This document shows, one piece after another, positions 12,148 through 19,540 of a DNA stretch of 22,377 nt. The number at the start of each line of letters is the position of its first letter. Positions within the stretch are counted from its first letter, which is position 1. The notes under the pieces were generated by a model, which ran no database searches, had not been told where the DNA came from, and was given only the letters and a program-made list of their open reading frames with translations. This DNA comes from a virus. The DNA lies in IMG/VR virus record IMGVR_UViG_3300028388_003265, positions 1 through 22,377 of that record; one strand, written 5' to 3'. A program made the position numbers and the translations under genes.

Positions 12148-12173
12148 TAAAATGTTCCACGTAGAACATTTTA
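12148..12173. promoter_or_regulatory. parS: parS-like site A (26-bp near-perfect palindrome)
   Basis: TAAAATGTTCCAC (12148-12160) is followed directly by GTAGAACATTTTA (12161-12173), a 26-bp palindrome with a single mismatched pair. The core TGTTCCACGTAGAACA (12153-12168) differs by one base from the perfect copy at 12195. Bacterial chromosomal parS sites bound by ParB have the form TGTTYCACGTGRAACA. Confidence 0.78.
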
Positions 12174-12194
12174 TTAATAAATTCACGGTCTTAA

Positions 12195-12210
12195 TGTTCC
12201 ACGTGGAACA
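12195..12210. promoter_or_regulatory. parS: parS site B (perfect 16-bp palindrome)
   Basis: TGTTCCACGTGGAACA is a perfect palindrome that fits the chromosomal parS consensus. Its centre is 42 bp from that of site A, about four helical turns, so both face the same side of the DNA. It lies 22 bp before the portal start codon, in the gap after the large terminase. No ParA or ParB gene is visible in the window. Confidence 0.88.
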
Positions 12211-12231
12211 AATTTTTTAAAGGAATAAAAA

Positions 12232-13629
12232 ATGGCGTTAATAGATGACACTAGAAAACTAACCAGCTATATAAACGAGAATAAGCGATATATTAATTAT
12301 AATTACGAGCTTTTTGACATTTATGAGGGAAATTTAAGACCCTATGTTGAGAAGATTCTTAAAGATAGTTTATCGGAAAACTACTTTAACCAGATAAGGC
12401 ATAGAATTTACCCAATCAATATTCTTAAAAGAATCATAGACAAAATTTCTAAGTCTTATTCACATAAACCTACAAGAGAAGCATCCAGCGACCAAAACAT
12501 TTTAGAGTTTTATGAGACTGCTTATATGTTTGATCAGAAAATGAATTTTGCTGATGAATTTGCAAACTTATTCAAAGGGTATGCATTGGAACCATATATT
12601 CAAAACGGAATTCCATCTTTGAGAGTCCTACCATTTGATAGGTTTCTGGTCCAGAGTGATAATATCATAGACCCCACGGTGATGACTCTTTTTTATAAGT
12701 ATTTGGGCAAAATTCCCAAGAACAAAAACGGCCAGATGGTAAGTGTAGATTTATGGTTCGTATATTCCCCTATGGAATTTGTGGCAATTGATGAAGATGG
12801 GGACATTGTCCCAGATTATATGGTGGATGGCGACGGCAACCCATTAAGCGGTGAGAACCCTCTGGGATTTATCCCTTTCTATTATGGAAATAGATCTTAT
12901 TATAAGATACTACCGACCCAAGACACTGACACTTTAGCGCTTGCCAAATTGCTTCCTGTTCAAATTTCCGATTTAGCTGGAACAATCCTTTTTCAGTGCT
13001 TTTCTATATTTTATGGTGTTGATGTCGATTCCGAAAATATGATTATGTCTCCTAATGCTTTTTGGGGTCTTAAAAGTGATCCCCAGAGTGGACACGCTCC
13101 ACAGGTGGGGACCATTACACCGAGCGCAGACGTTAACAAAGTTCTAGACTTTATCAAAGACGTTTTTAGCACGTGGATGGAGTCCCGAGGGATAAGGGTA
13201 GGGGCAATGTCAAGAACACAGGGCGATTTTAATATGTCCGGTATATCTAAAGTAATTGACGAAATGGACACCTACGAAACAGTTAAGAAGCAAATCGAAT
13301 TCTTTAAAAAAGATGAATATAATTTCTGGCAACTACAAAAAAACATGCATAACTATTGGCTGGAAAGTGGGGAGCTAAAGGGGATGTCTAGGCTACCCGA
13401 TAGCTGGGAGGTCATAACAGAATTTGACGAACCTAAGCCAGTGGTTTCAAGAAATGATGAGATCGATTATACGATAAAAGAAAGGGAAGGGGGGATTATC
13501 TCCCAAGAAACGGCAATAAAAAAACTTTATCCAGACTGGAAAGACAAGGAAGTCAAGGAAGAAATAAATAAAATTAATTCAGAGCAATTTGGAGACATAG
13601 GGGGGACCGATGGCATGGCAGAGGTTTAA
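12232..13629 (+). CDS. Portal protein
   Basis: The 465-aa product has the size, position (directly after terL) and sequence style of SPP1 gp6-like portal proteins. The N-terminus has helices and the conserved NILKRIIDKISKSY segment; it is followed by a FADEFANLFKGYALEPYIQ region, strands with LRVLPFDRFLVQSDN, and a helical stem/crown region toward the C-terminus. Twelve copies form the DNA channel at one capsid vertex and bind the terminase. AAAGGA lies in the loop of a possible T6A/TA6 hairpin 7 bp upstream. The last 20 bp overlap the next gene. Confidence 0.86.
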   Translation: MALIDDTRKLTSYINENKRYINYNYELFDIYEGNLRPYVEKILKDSLSENYFNQIRHRIYPINILKRIIDKISKSYSHKPTREASSDQNILEFYETAYMFDQKMNFADEFANLFKGYALEPYIQNGIPSLRVLPFDRFLVQSDNIIDPTVMTLFYKYLGKIPKNKNGQMVSVDLWFVYSPMEFVAIDEDGDIVPDYMVDGDGNPLSGENPLGFIPFYYGNRSYYKILPTQDTDTLALAKLLPVQISDLAGTILFQCFSIFYGVDVDSENMIMSPNAFWGLKSDPQSGHAPQVGTITPSADVNKVLDFIKDVFSTWMESRGIRVGAMSRTQGDFNMSGISKVIDEMDTYETVKKQIEFFKKDEYNFWQLQKNMHNYWLESGELKGMSRLPDSWEVITEFDEPKPVVSRNDEIDYTIKEREGGIISQETAIKKLYPDWKDKEVKEEINKINSEQFGDIGGTDGMAEV

Positions 13630-14113
13630 AGTCAATCTTAGAAAAGGACTTGGAAAGGCCCAAAGACAGGCGATAGGGCTGGAAATTATCCAGCATATTA
13701 AAAAGAGGACTTCCGAGGGAAAAGACAAGACTGGCAACCCATGGAAGGGCAAAGCAGGGGAATACTCGAAAGCGTATAGAAATAGCTTGGATTTTAAGAT
13801 TGCAAAAAGATCGGGGGGAGTTGTTAACCTAGAACTTTCCTCTGAGATGATGAACTCTATAAAGGTCCTATCGAACAGGTCGGGAGAGTTGTTGATTGGA
13901 TATGATAAAAGCGACTCTAAATTAAACGGAAAAGTAGAGGGCAATCGATTAGGCACTTATGGGCAAAATAAGGCAATTCGGGGCAAAAAAAGGGACTTTT
14001 TGGGCGTAGAACGTGCAAAATTGACCGAAATTCAAGACAAATATGACTTTTCTCGAGAAAAAAGACAGACAGTTCAGGAGAGAATAAATAAAATTAGTTC
14101 AATATTAGGGTGA
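13610..14113 (+). CDS. Virion morphogenesis / head-tail completion protein
   Basis: A 167-aa basic protein resembling phage virion-morphogenesis (gpG/gpS-like) tail-completion proteins: GLEIIQHIKKRTSEGKDKTG with NPWKG after it, strand segments VVNLELSSEMMNSIKVLSNR, a GELLIGYDKS strand, and the family-like RDFLGVERAKLTEI near the C-terminus. These proteins act at the neck or tail end during assembly. The ATG follows AGGGGGGACCG and lies inside the end of the portal gene. The family call rests on motif style and position. Confidence 0.65.
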   Translation: MAWQRFKVNLRKGLGKAQRQAIGLEIIQHIKKRTSEGKDKTGNPWKGKAGEYSKAYRNSLDFKIAKRSGGVVNLELSSEMMNSIKVLSNRSGELLIGYDKSDSKLNGKVEGNRLGTYGQNKAIRGKKRDFLGVERAKLTEIQDKYDFSREKRQTVQERINKISSILG

Positions 14114-14117
14114 CAAA

Positions 14118-14624
14118 ATGTCTATAGAAAAACAACTTAACGACATTATAACAAAGCGCATTGATGCAATATCAAAAAATGCTGTCACAGATCAGGTTTT
14201 AAAAAAAGTCGGGGAAGGAGCAACGCAACAAATTATAAAAAGGACTCGACTAGGTAAAGGAGTCCGGCCGGTAGGGGGGTCAGTTTTTAATTTACTGCCT
14301 CTAAAAAATTCGACTGTGGACTATAGGGACCGATACGATTTTAATCTATCTAACTTCACGACTCCAACTAGATCCAACTTAACAGCAACCGGCCAGCTAT
14401 TAGATAGCATTACCTACAGAGTCTTTAGGGCTGGAGGAATCAAGGGTATAGAACTCTTCTTTAAGGAAAATAGAAGGAGGGAATTAAGTGGGGGACCAGC
14501 GAGGACTACACACAAAGAAATAAACAGGCACGTAGAAAAAGGGGGTAGACCATTTTTCTACTTGGCCGATTTTGAAATAGAAAAATTAAAGGGAATTATT
14601 TTTCAGGAGCTATCAGGAAACTGA
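14118..14624 (+). CDS. Second head-tail completion-like structural protein
   Basis: A 168-aa protein with features of HK97 gp10/virion-morphogenesis relatives: an N-terminal helix, SNLTATGQLLDSITYRVFRA (the L..TGxLxxSI pattern of the family), a beta strand GIKGIELFF, and RPFFYLADFEIEKLKGIIFQ near the end. AGGGTGA precedes the ATG, 4 bp after the upstream stop. It may be a diverged relative of the preceding gene product, making a tandem pair; one could act at the head end and the other at the tail end. Confidence 0.62.
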   Translation: MSIEKQLNDIITKRIDAISKNAVTDQVLKKVGEGATQQIIKRTRLGKGVRPVGGSVFNLLPLKNSTVDYRDRYDFNLSNFTTPTRSNLTATGQLLDSITYRVFRAGGIKGIELFFKENRRRELSGGPARTTHKEINRHVEKGGRPFFYLADFEIEKLKGIIFQELSGN

Positions 14625-14658
14625 TACAAAAGCTAAACAATATTTATTTTGATTTACT

Positions 14659-14676
14659 TTCTAAATGGAGTTAGAA
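14659..14676 (+). promoter_or_regulatory. Shine-Dalgarno in a hairpin loop before the scaffold gene
   Basis: TTCTAA (14659-14664) and TTAGAA (14671-14676) form a perfect 6-bp stem whose 6-nt loop ATGGAG carries the GGAG Shine-Dalgarno. The start codon follows at 14678. The loop would present the ribosome binding site as single-stranded. Confidence 0.45.
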
Positions 14677-14677
14677 T

Positions 14678-15298
14678 ATGAGTGATCCAGTCGATAAAAA
14701 CCAGTTAGGAACTGGCGATGAACCTAATCTTGTAGATAAGGACACAAAGACAAATGATCTTGATCCTGATTCATTAAAGCAAGATGAAACCGTTTCTTAT
14801 AAATCTCATCAAAAATTATTGAATCAGTATAAAAGCACTCAATCGAGACTTAAAGAGCTTGAAGCTAAAGAGCAGGAGCGAGAAGAAAGCGAGCAATTGA
14901 AGCGTGGCGAATATGAAAAGGTGATGCAGTTAAAAGAAGAGAAAATAAAGACTCTCCAAACCACGATTGAGCAAAAGCAGCAAGAAGAGCTAGAGGGCAA
15001 AAAGCTAATGGCCTTTATGGATAAGTTAGGCGGCAAGATATCGGACAACGATTATCTTAGCTTAATAGACATAGATTCTATAGCTGTAGACCCCGATACT
15101 GGCGAATTAGATCAACTTTCTTTGGAAAAAGAGGTTGATAGATTCTCTAAAAAGCACTGGAGAGTAATAGAGAATCAGAAGCCAAAGGCCCCAACAAGTG
15201 TTGGACACCTTGGAGGTCGTCCAAATGCTAAAAGGTCCTTGAAAGAAATGACTAGAGAGGAACTTAGGGCAAATTATATTAAAGGGAATTTTTCATAA
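14678..15298 (+). CDS. Scaffolding protein
   Basis: A 206-aa highly charged protein directly upstream of the major capsid gene. Residues 1-45 are acidic and disordered, residues about 45-115 are a long coiled coil (QYKSTQSRLKELEAKEQERE and onward), and the C-terminal 40 residues are basic (GGRPNAKRSLKEMTREELRA), the usual capsid-binding end. This matches Gp20/DUF4355-like phage scaffolds, which organise prohead assembly and leave afterwards. No protease gene is visible nearby, so scaffold is probably released intact. Confidence 0.82.
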   Translation: MSDPVDKNQLGTGDEPNLVDKDTKTNDLDPDSLKQDETVSYKSHQKLLNQYKSTQSRLKELEAKEQEREESEQLKRGEYEKVMQLKEEKIKTLQTTIEQKQQEELEGKKLMAFMDKLGGKISDNDYLSLIDIDSIAVDPDTGELDQLSLEKEVDRFSKKHWRVIENQKPKAPTSVGHLGGRPNAKRSLKEMTREELRANYIKGNFS

Positions 15299-15306
15299 AT
15301 AATATT

Positions 15307-15323
15307 TATTCAGGGAGTGAATA
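15307..15323 (+). promoter_or_regulatory. Shine-Dalgarno in a hairpin loop before the capsid gene
   Basis: TATTC (15307-15311) pairs with GAATA (15319-15323), leaving the 7-nt loop AGGGAGT with the Shine-Dalgarno. The ATG is at 15325. A nearly identical 17-nt element precedes the tail chaperone gene at 21081. Confidence 0.5.
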
Positions 15324-15324
15324 G

Positions 15325-16167
15325 ATGGCCGATAAAATAATAGATGGAACGGAAGTTTCAGTCACAAGAATGGATTATATTGTCGAAACAGTTCAGAGAG
15401 AACTAGCGGCCCAAGCAAAGGTTAGGCCCCTAGTTACTGATGTTTCTCAATTTGCAGTTAAGGGAAATAGATCAATATCTTTTCCTAAATTAGGGTCTTT
15501 AGAAGTCCAGAAATTGGCAGAAGGACAGGCCGCAGATGCTCAAGCTATTGCCGCCACTGAGGACCAACTTGAGTTAGATCAACTTGCTTCAGTTCAGTTC
15601 ATCATGAAAAAACAATCTGAACTTCAATCAAGATTGATGTTCGAGGAAGCAATGATTTCAAGGGCCGCTTCAGCTCATGCCCGACAAGTTGACATTGACA
15701 TAATTGAAGCTATGGCATCGGGGGGCGCATCGGCCAATGATGTTACATATGATGCAACTGACATTGAAGATAATATCCTTGATGTTGTTACTAAGCTAGA
15801 TGCTGCCAATGCTCCAGAGGAAGGTAGATTTCTTCTTTTTAGACCAGCTCAGAAGAAACTTATTTTAGGAGTTGCCAATTTTGTTCAAGCTGAGCGTTAT
15901 GGCTCAAATATTCCGATCATGCAAGGTGAAATTGGTATGGCCTATGGCATTCGGTTTGTAATGTCAAATATTTCAACAACAACTTTTGTTGACGGTGTTA
16001 TGGTTGGATTTCAAAGAGAGGCCTTGGCACTAGGGTTTCAAATGGACCCCATGGTTGACGAAGAAAAAGATATTAAATGGGGAGCAGGGTCTAAGCGCAT
16101 CGCCGTCGATCAGCTTTATGGCTATAAAACGCTTCAAAGCGGTAATTTAATATCTGTAGTTAGCTAA
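15325..16167 (+). CDS. Major capsid protein (HK97 fold)
   Basis: The 280-aa product follows the scaffold gene and has the expected course of an HK97-fold coat protein: an N-terminal helix, an E-loop-like VKGNRSISFPKLGSLEVQKL with GQAADAQAIAATEDQ, the spine-helix segment SELQSRLMFEEAMISRAASA with HARQVDIDIIEAM, and a P-domain/A-domain part including RFLLFRPAQKKLILGVANFV. The C-terminus KRIAVDQLYGYKTLQSGNLI is the typical closing strand. Codon use is regular and the start is strong. The protein forms the icosahedral shell. Confidence 0.88.
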   Translation: MADKIIDGTEVSVTRMDYIVETVQRELAAQAKVRPLVTDVSQFAVKGNRSISFPKLGSLEVQKLAEGQAADAQAIAATEDQLELDQLASVQFIMKKQSELQSRLMFEEAMISRAASAHARQVDIDIIEAMASGGASANDVTYDATDIEDNILDVVTKLDAANAPEEGRFLLFRPAQKKLILGVANFVQAERYGSNIPIMQGEIGMAYGIRFVMSNISTTTFVDGVMVGFQREALALGFQMDPMVDEEKDIKWGAGSKRIAVDQLYGYKTLQSGNLISVVS

Positions 16168-16178
16168 GGAGTTTTAAT

Positions 16179-16379
16179 ATGTCGGTAGGTTCGAATGTAA
16201 CACCAAGGGCAGTTATTGCCAGCTCCTACAAGGAACTTGAAAGGAGAATGGCGATGATATCGGCCAAGCGTGGGACCTACATTAAATTCCATAGTATTGC
16301 AAGGGACCCTATATCAAAAAAGTGGGTCGCTTGGTTTGATTATGAAAACAAGTTAACAATTTTTAAGGGTGAGGATTAA
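16179..16379 (+). CDS. Small hypothetical protein after the capsid gene, 66 aa
   Basis: Not recognised. AAGGAG precedes the ATG, 11 bp after the capsid stop. The product is short, basic and strand-rich (RGTYIKFHSIARDPISKKWV, then AWFDYENKLTIF). Its place between capsid and decoration-type genes suggests a minor head protein, but there is no motif to support this. Confidence 0.7.
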   Translation: MSVGSNVTPRAVIASSYKELERRMAMISAKRGTYIKFHSIARDPISKKWVAWFDYENKLTIFKGED

Positions 16380-16380
16380 A
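16362..16380 (+). promoter_or_regulatory. Shine-Dalgarno in a weak hairpin loop before the 145-aa gene
   Basis: TTTAA (16362-16366) pairs with TTAAA (16376-16380); the 9-nt loop GGGTGAGGA contains the GAGG Shine-Dalgarno and ATG 16382 follows. The AT-only stem is weak, but the arrangement repeats that at 14659, 15307 and 21081. Confidence 0.3.
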
Positions 16381-16381
16381 T

Positions 16382-16819
16382 ATGGGATATCCAAGGAATG
16401 AGGATTTTCTTATTAAGTATGATTACGATTTTGCCGCCTCTGGGGGGGCAGTCTCTTCAATTTCTCTAAGCTCAGACGTAAATAGTTTGGGCGAAGGGGT
16501 TATTGTTAAGCGGCTACGTGTCATCATGAAGACCGCTTTTACATCGGCCGGTACTCCAACGGTAACAATCGGGAACACGACCGACGTTGACGGCTATATG
16601 GCCGATATTTACGCCCTAGGGGCCGCTAGTGCCGATGCTGTGATCAATTCAAGTGCTGTGGCCGGTGCTTTAATTTGGGATGACACAAATGACCATGAGA
16701 TTTTTTACAGAATTGATTCCACGGCCGCCAATCAGGACCTAGTTTTAACCATTGGAACCGCTGCATTAACTGCCGGTAAGATGGAAATTTATTTAGAATG
16801 TGCTTATGATCCTGACTAG
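16382..16819 (+). CDS. Capsid-associated beta-rich protein, 145 aa
   Basis: A beta-sandwich-like protein rich in Ala, Gly, Ser, Thr and Asp (VKRLRVIMKTAFTSAGTPTV, then DLVLTIGTAALTAGKMEIYL). No signal peptide or membrane segment. Size, composition and place two genes after the major capsid protein fit a head decoration or head fibre protein. This is inferred from style; no family motif was recognised. A strong hairpin follows its stop. Confidence 0.7.
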   Translation: MGYPRNEDFLIKYDYDFAASGGAVSSISLSSDVNSLGEGVIVKRLRVIMKTAFTSAGTPTVTIGNTTDVDGYMADIYALGAASADAVINSSAVAGALIWDDTNDHEIFYRIDSTAANQDLVLTIGTAALTAGKMEIYLECAYDPD

Positions 16820-16849
16820 ACAGAAGTGACAAAAGTGTACTGAAATTGA

Positions 16850-16879
16850 TATAGGGGGAGTTTAAAAACTCTCCCTATA
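16850..16879 (+). terminator. Long intergenic hairpin after the 145-aa gene
   Basis: TATAGGGGGAGTTT (16850-16863) pairs with AAACTCTCCCTATA (16866-16879), a 14-bp stem with one G-T pair and a 2-nt gap at the tip. It lies 30 bp past the stop codon. No T-run follows on the plus strand, so attenuation or RNA processing is as likely as termination. It belongs to the same stem family as 8896 and 21058. Confidence 0.5.
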
Positions 16880-16891
16880 CTTAAAAAAATC

Positions 16892-16914
16892 GGGATTATA
16901 GGGATTATCGGGAT
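16892..16914 (+). repeat. Three GGGAT repeats at 9-bp spacing before a start codon
   Basis: GGGATTATA, GGGATTATC and GGGAT (then ATG) stand in tandem at 16892, 16901 and 16910. The middle copy is at usable Shine-Dalgarno distance from ATG 16915; the last is too close. The repeat may offer several ribosome contact positions or be slippage. Confidence 0.45.
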
Positions 16915-18243
16915 ATGGCGACACTAAAAGACCTCGAATTAAATAAATTCAAGCGAAATTCAGACGCAAGTTTTAAACGAACTCAGTTCGAAAACTCCAT
17001 TGTACTAACCGAAAATTCTAATCATTCAATAGATTCTTTTGGAAGATTAAGAGTCTCCCAGTCCCTAGATGTGTTCGACAATAAAAACATATCTTCAAGA
17101 AATCCATCTAGCTTTAACGAAGTCACCGCTGGGGCAGGGGCGATTGCTTTTAGCTATCAGACGGCCAGCGTATCTTTGTCCATATCTCAGGCCAACAATG
17201 ACCGAGCTTTAAGAGAGTCTAGGTATCTGCCTTACGTTCCAGCTAAGGGGCAAAATATCAATCTGACTGGGGTATTAAGCGAAAATTCCAATGATGATAT
17301 TTATGTTGTTGTACGAACTTCAACAAGTGGGTCCGTGGTAGATTCAAAATCATCGAGGATTAGTTGGATAGACCCAGTTGATGGAAGTGGTTTATCGGGG
17401 GAAGATATAGACTTCACTAAGGCCGGCATTTTTAATATTGATTTCCAATGGCTGGGAGTTGGGAAAGTCAAATTTTCTTTAATTGGCTCAAGTGGTGACC
17501 CAATAGTTATCTATGAAGCTGAAAATTCTTTTCTAAATACTAATGTTTATATGCGCTCGGCCTCTCTTCCTCTCAGATATGAAATTGTGTCTGATGGATC
17601 TTATATTTATAGAAGAATGGGATATTTTAGCGATAATGATGGCCTGTTTTTTGAGAGTCGGGCAGTCGCTAATACTGGGACCTATACATTAAAAGAAATA
17701 TGTTGCTCAGTTGCTACTGATGGAGGGTTAAAACCTGTCGCATTAGAATATCACGCAAACACAAGGGGGAACACTTCAACCGCTACAACCGGCGGTGTTG
17801 ATGTTCTAGTCGTCGGTTTGGCGAATACCTTTAACTCCAACGAAAACAGGAAAACGGCCAGCTTGCTAGCAACTGTTTTTTTTGCTGAGAGTGAAAACAC
17901 AATGTTCGAGGTCTTTAAAGTCGATGGCTGGACAGATACCGGCACAAGCTGGACCAATGTTAATTCTAACTCGGCCTGTCGATATGCAGCCGGTTCGGAT
18001 ATCTCTATCACTATTACCGACTTCCACATGATCGCCTGTAGTGTCGTTGCGGCAAACTCTACAGGGAGTAATGCAAATTCGGGATCCATTGGGACCACGG
18101 CCCCTTTTGAGTTGTTAGACGAAAATAGATTAATAAAACAAAACTATGATTCAACACAGTCGGAATTATTTTTAGTTAAGGCCTATACCATGACAGGAAC
18201 CACTACAGTAGGAAGTGCTTTAACTTGGGTAGAGGAAGAGTAA
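16915..18243 (+). CDS. Phage virion structural protein, 442 aa
   Basis: The N-terminal NHSIDSFGRLRVSQSLDVFD matches the SFGRLRVS...LFD opening seen in several phage structural proteins. The rest is beta-rich with many Gly/Ser/Thr/Asn, including a jelly-roll-like core (IFNIDFQWLGVGKVKFSLIG) and a C-terminal part with TGTTTVGSALTW. No catalytic motif. Placed between the head genes and the tail terminator/tube genes, it is probably a head fibre, neck or decoration protein. A tail fibre is possible, but fibre genes usually lie after the tape measure. Confidence 0.72.
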   Translation: MATLKDLELNKFKRNSDASFKRTQFENSIVLTENSNHSIDSFGRLRVSQSLDVFDNKNISSRNPSSFNEVTAGAGAIAFSYQTASVSLSISQANNDRALRESRYLPYVPAKGQNINLTGVLSENSNDDIYVVVRTSTSGSVVDSKSSRISWIDPVDGSGLSGEDIDFTKAGIFNIDFQWLGVGKVKFSLIGSSGDPIVIYEAENSFLNTNVYMRSASLPLRYEIVSDGSYIYRRMGYFSDNDGLFFESRAVANTGTYTLKEICCSVATDGGLKPVALEYHANTRGNTSTATTGGVDVLVVGLANTFNSNENRKTASLLATVFFAESENTMFEVFKVDGWTDTGTSWTNVNSNSACRYAAGSDISITITDFHMIACSVVAANSTGSNANSGSIGTTAPFELLDENRLIKQNYDSTQSELFLVKAYTMTGTTTVGSALTWVEEE

Positions 18244-18246
18244 TAT

Positions 18247-19083
18247 ATGAGAACAACAAGAGTTATTTATTCAGACGACGGTACCCTAACTGATATAACA
18301 ACCGAAATGGCAAATTTCCACACTGGTAGTTATACTTTTTCAGGCTTTACCGCCGCAGAAGATTATATATATATTGGTAATATTGTCCCTTTCAATCATT
18401 TCTATTTAAAGATGGGGACGGCAAGCGTTGCCTCTTCTACCATGTCCATAGACTACTGGACCGGAGACAGTTGGCAAGCAACTGTTGAAATCGATGACCA
18501 GACCGAAGGGCTTAAACAAGATGGATTTGTAACTTACGTCCCTGATCGGGATCATGCATGGATTGACGGCAATACTAATGGGCAAGGCAGGCAAATTACA
18601 GGACTGACCGACCTAACTATATACGATAAATATTGGATTAGAATATCTTTTTCCAATGACTTAACTGCCGATTCTATTATGAGCTGGATAGGTCAAAAGT
18701 TTTCCAACGATAATGATCTAGGCTCAGAATATCCAGATCTTAATAGATCGACCGTTCTGACCGCTTTTGAGGCAGGGAAAACTACTTGGGAAGAACAGCA
18801 TGTAAGGGCCGCAGAAATAATTGTAAATACCTTAATATCTCAAAAAATAATATATGCAAAAGGGCAAATCTTGGAAAGGTCTTCTTTTATGCTTCCAAGT
18901 GTGTCCAAAGTCGCCGAACTGATTTTTAACTCGTTTGGTGACGATTACGCAGACCAAAAAAAAGACGCTAGAAATGAGTTTGAAAAACGAATGAATAAAT
19001 CGATATACGACGTAGATAGTAATCTGGATGGAGAATTAACAGAAAAAGAGATGGCCGCAAGACAGGGCTTCATGGTGAGATAA
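18247..19083 (+). CDS. Head-tail region structural protein with EF-hand-like loop
   Basis: A 278-aa protein in two parts. Residues 1-150 are beta-rich (YTFSGFTAAEDYIYIGNIVP; DSIMSWIGQKF). Residues 160-250 are helical (STVLTAFEAGKTTWEEQHVR, then AAEIIVNTLI), as in connector/adaptor proteins. Residues 257-268 read DSNLDGELTEKE, an exact EF-hand/dockerin calcium loop (D-x-N-x-D-G-x-L-x-x-x-E). It starts 3 bp after the preceding gene and its stop overlaps the next ATG by one base. Function at the neck is inferred from position; calcium binding is inferred from the loop. Confidence 0.72.
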   Translation: MRTTRVIYSDDGTLTDITTEMANFHTGSYTFSGFTAAEDYIYIGNIVPFNHFYLKMGTASVASSTMSIDYWTGDSWQATVEIDDQTEGLKQDGFVTYVPDRDHAWIDGNTNGQGRQITGLTDLTIYDKYWIRISFSNDLTADSIMSWIGQKFSNDNDLGSEYPDLNRSTVLTAFEAGKTTWEEQHVRAAEIIVNTLISQKIIYAKGQILERSSFMLPSVSKVAELIFNSFGDDYADQKKDARNEFEKRMNKSIYDVDSNLDGELTEKEMAARQGFMVR

Positions 19084-19529
19084 TGAGCAAAATAACAACT
19101 GTTTATGATTTTTACGTTTCAGAATTAGGAATATTATTTTCAGGAAAAACAAGAGTCCCTAACCCCTATTCATTGCAAGATAATTCCATCCATTTTTTAA
19201 AAGATGGCTGGGGGCTAAGAATGGGTGGCCAGAACTTTTTTAGTGCTGAACTATGCTATTTGTCCGACCAGCATAATTTTATTGTTGTCCTATGTCGTGA
19301 AGTAGTGAGGCAGGACCATGACGCTGTTAATTTAGATACGGCAGTCAAGGCGCTTAAAGAAGATACATTTACTTTAAGAGAACATTTCTATGATCAAGAC
19401 AACATGAGTTCAACCATAGACAAAATCGATTTAGGTACGAGTGACCCGATAAGTTTTTTCATAGCTGGAAAAACAAATTTCATTTACTCGGAAACAATAA
19501 TATCTACAGTAATAAGGGAACAATATTAG
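19083..19529 (+). CDS. Putative tail terminator / minor tail protein, 148 aa
   Basis: Not recognised by motif. It is an alpha/beta protein (YLSDQHNFIVVLCREVVRQD strand-helix-strand and a C-terminal DPISFFIAGKTNFIYSETII) of the size of tail terminator proteins and lies directly before the tail tube gene, the conserved siphovirus position. Translation is coupled to the upstream gene through TAATG. A head-tail stopper is an alternative. Confidence 0.65.
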   Translation: MSKITTVYDFYVSELGILFSGKTRVPNPYSLQDNSIHFLKDGWGLRMGGQNFFSAELCYLSDQHNFIVVLCREVVRQDHDAVNLDTAVKALKEDTFTLREHFYDQDNMSSTIDKIDLGTSDPISFFIAGKTNFIYSETIISTVIREQY

Positions 19530-19540
19530 GAGGGTTTGAA

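Noticed and set aside
13011-13271. Minus-strand ORF inside the portal gene
   Set aside because: Shadow frame of a strongly supported gene; no start signal.
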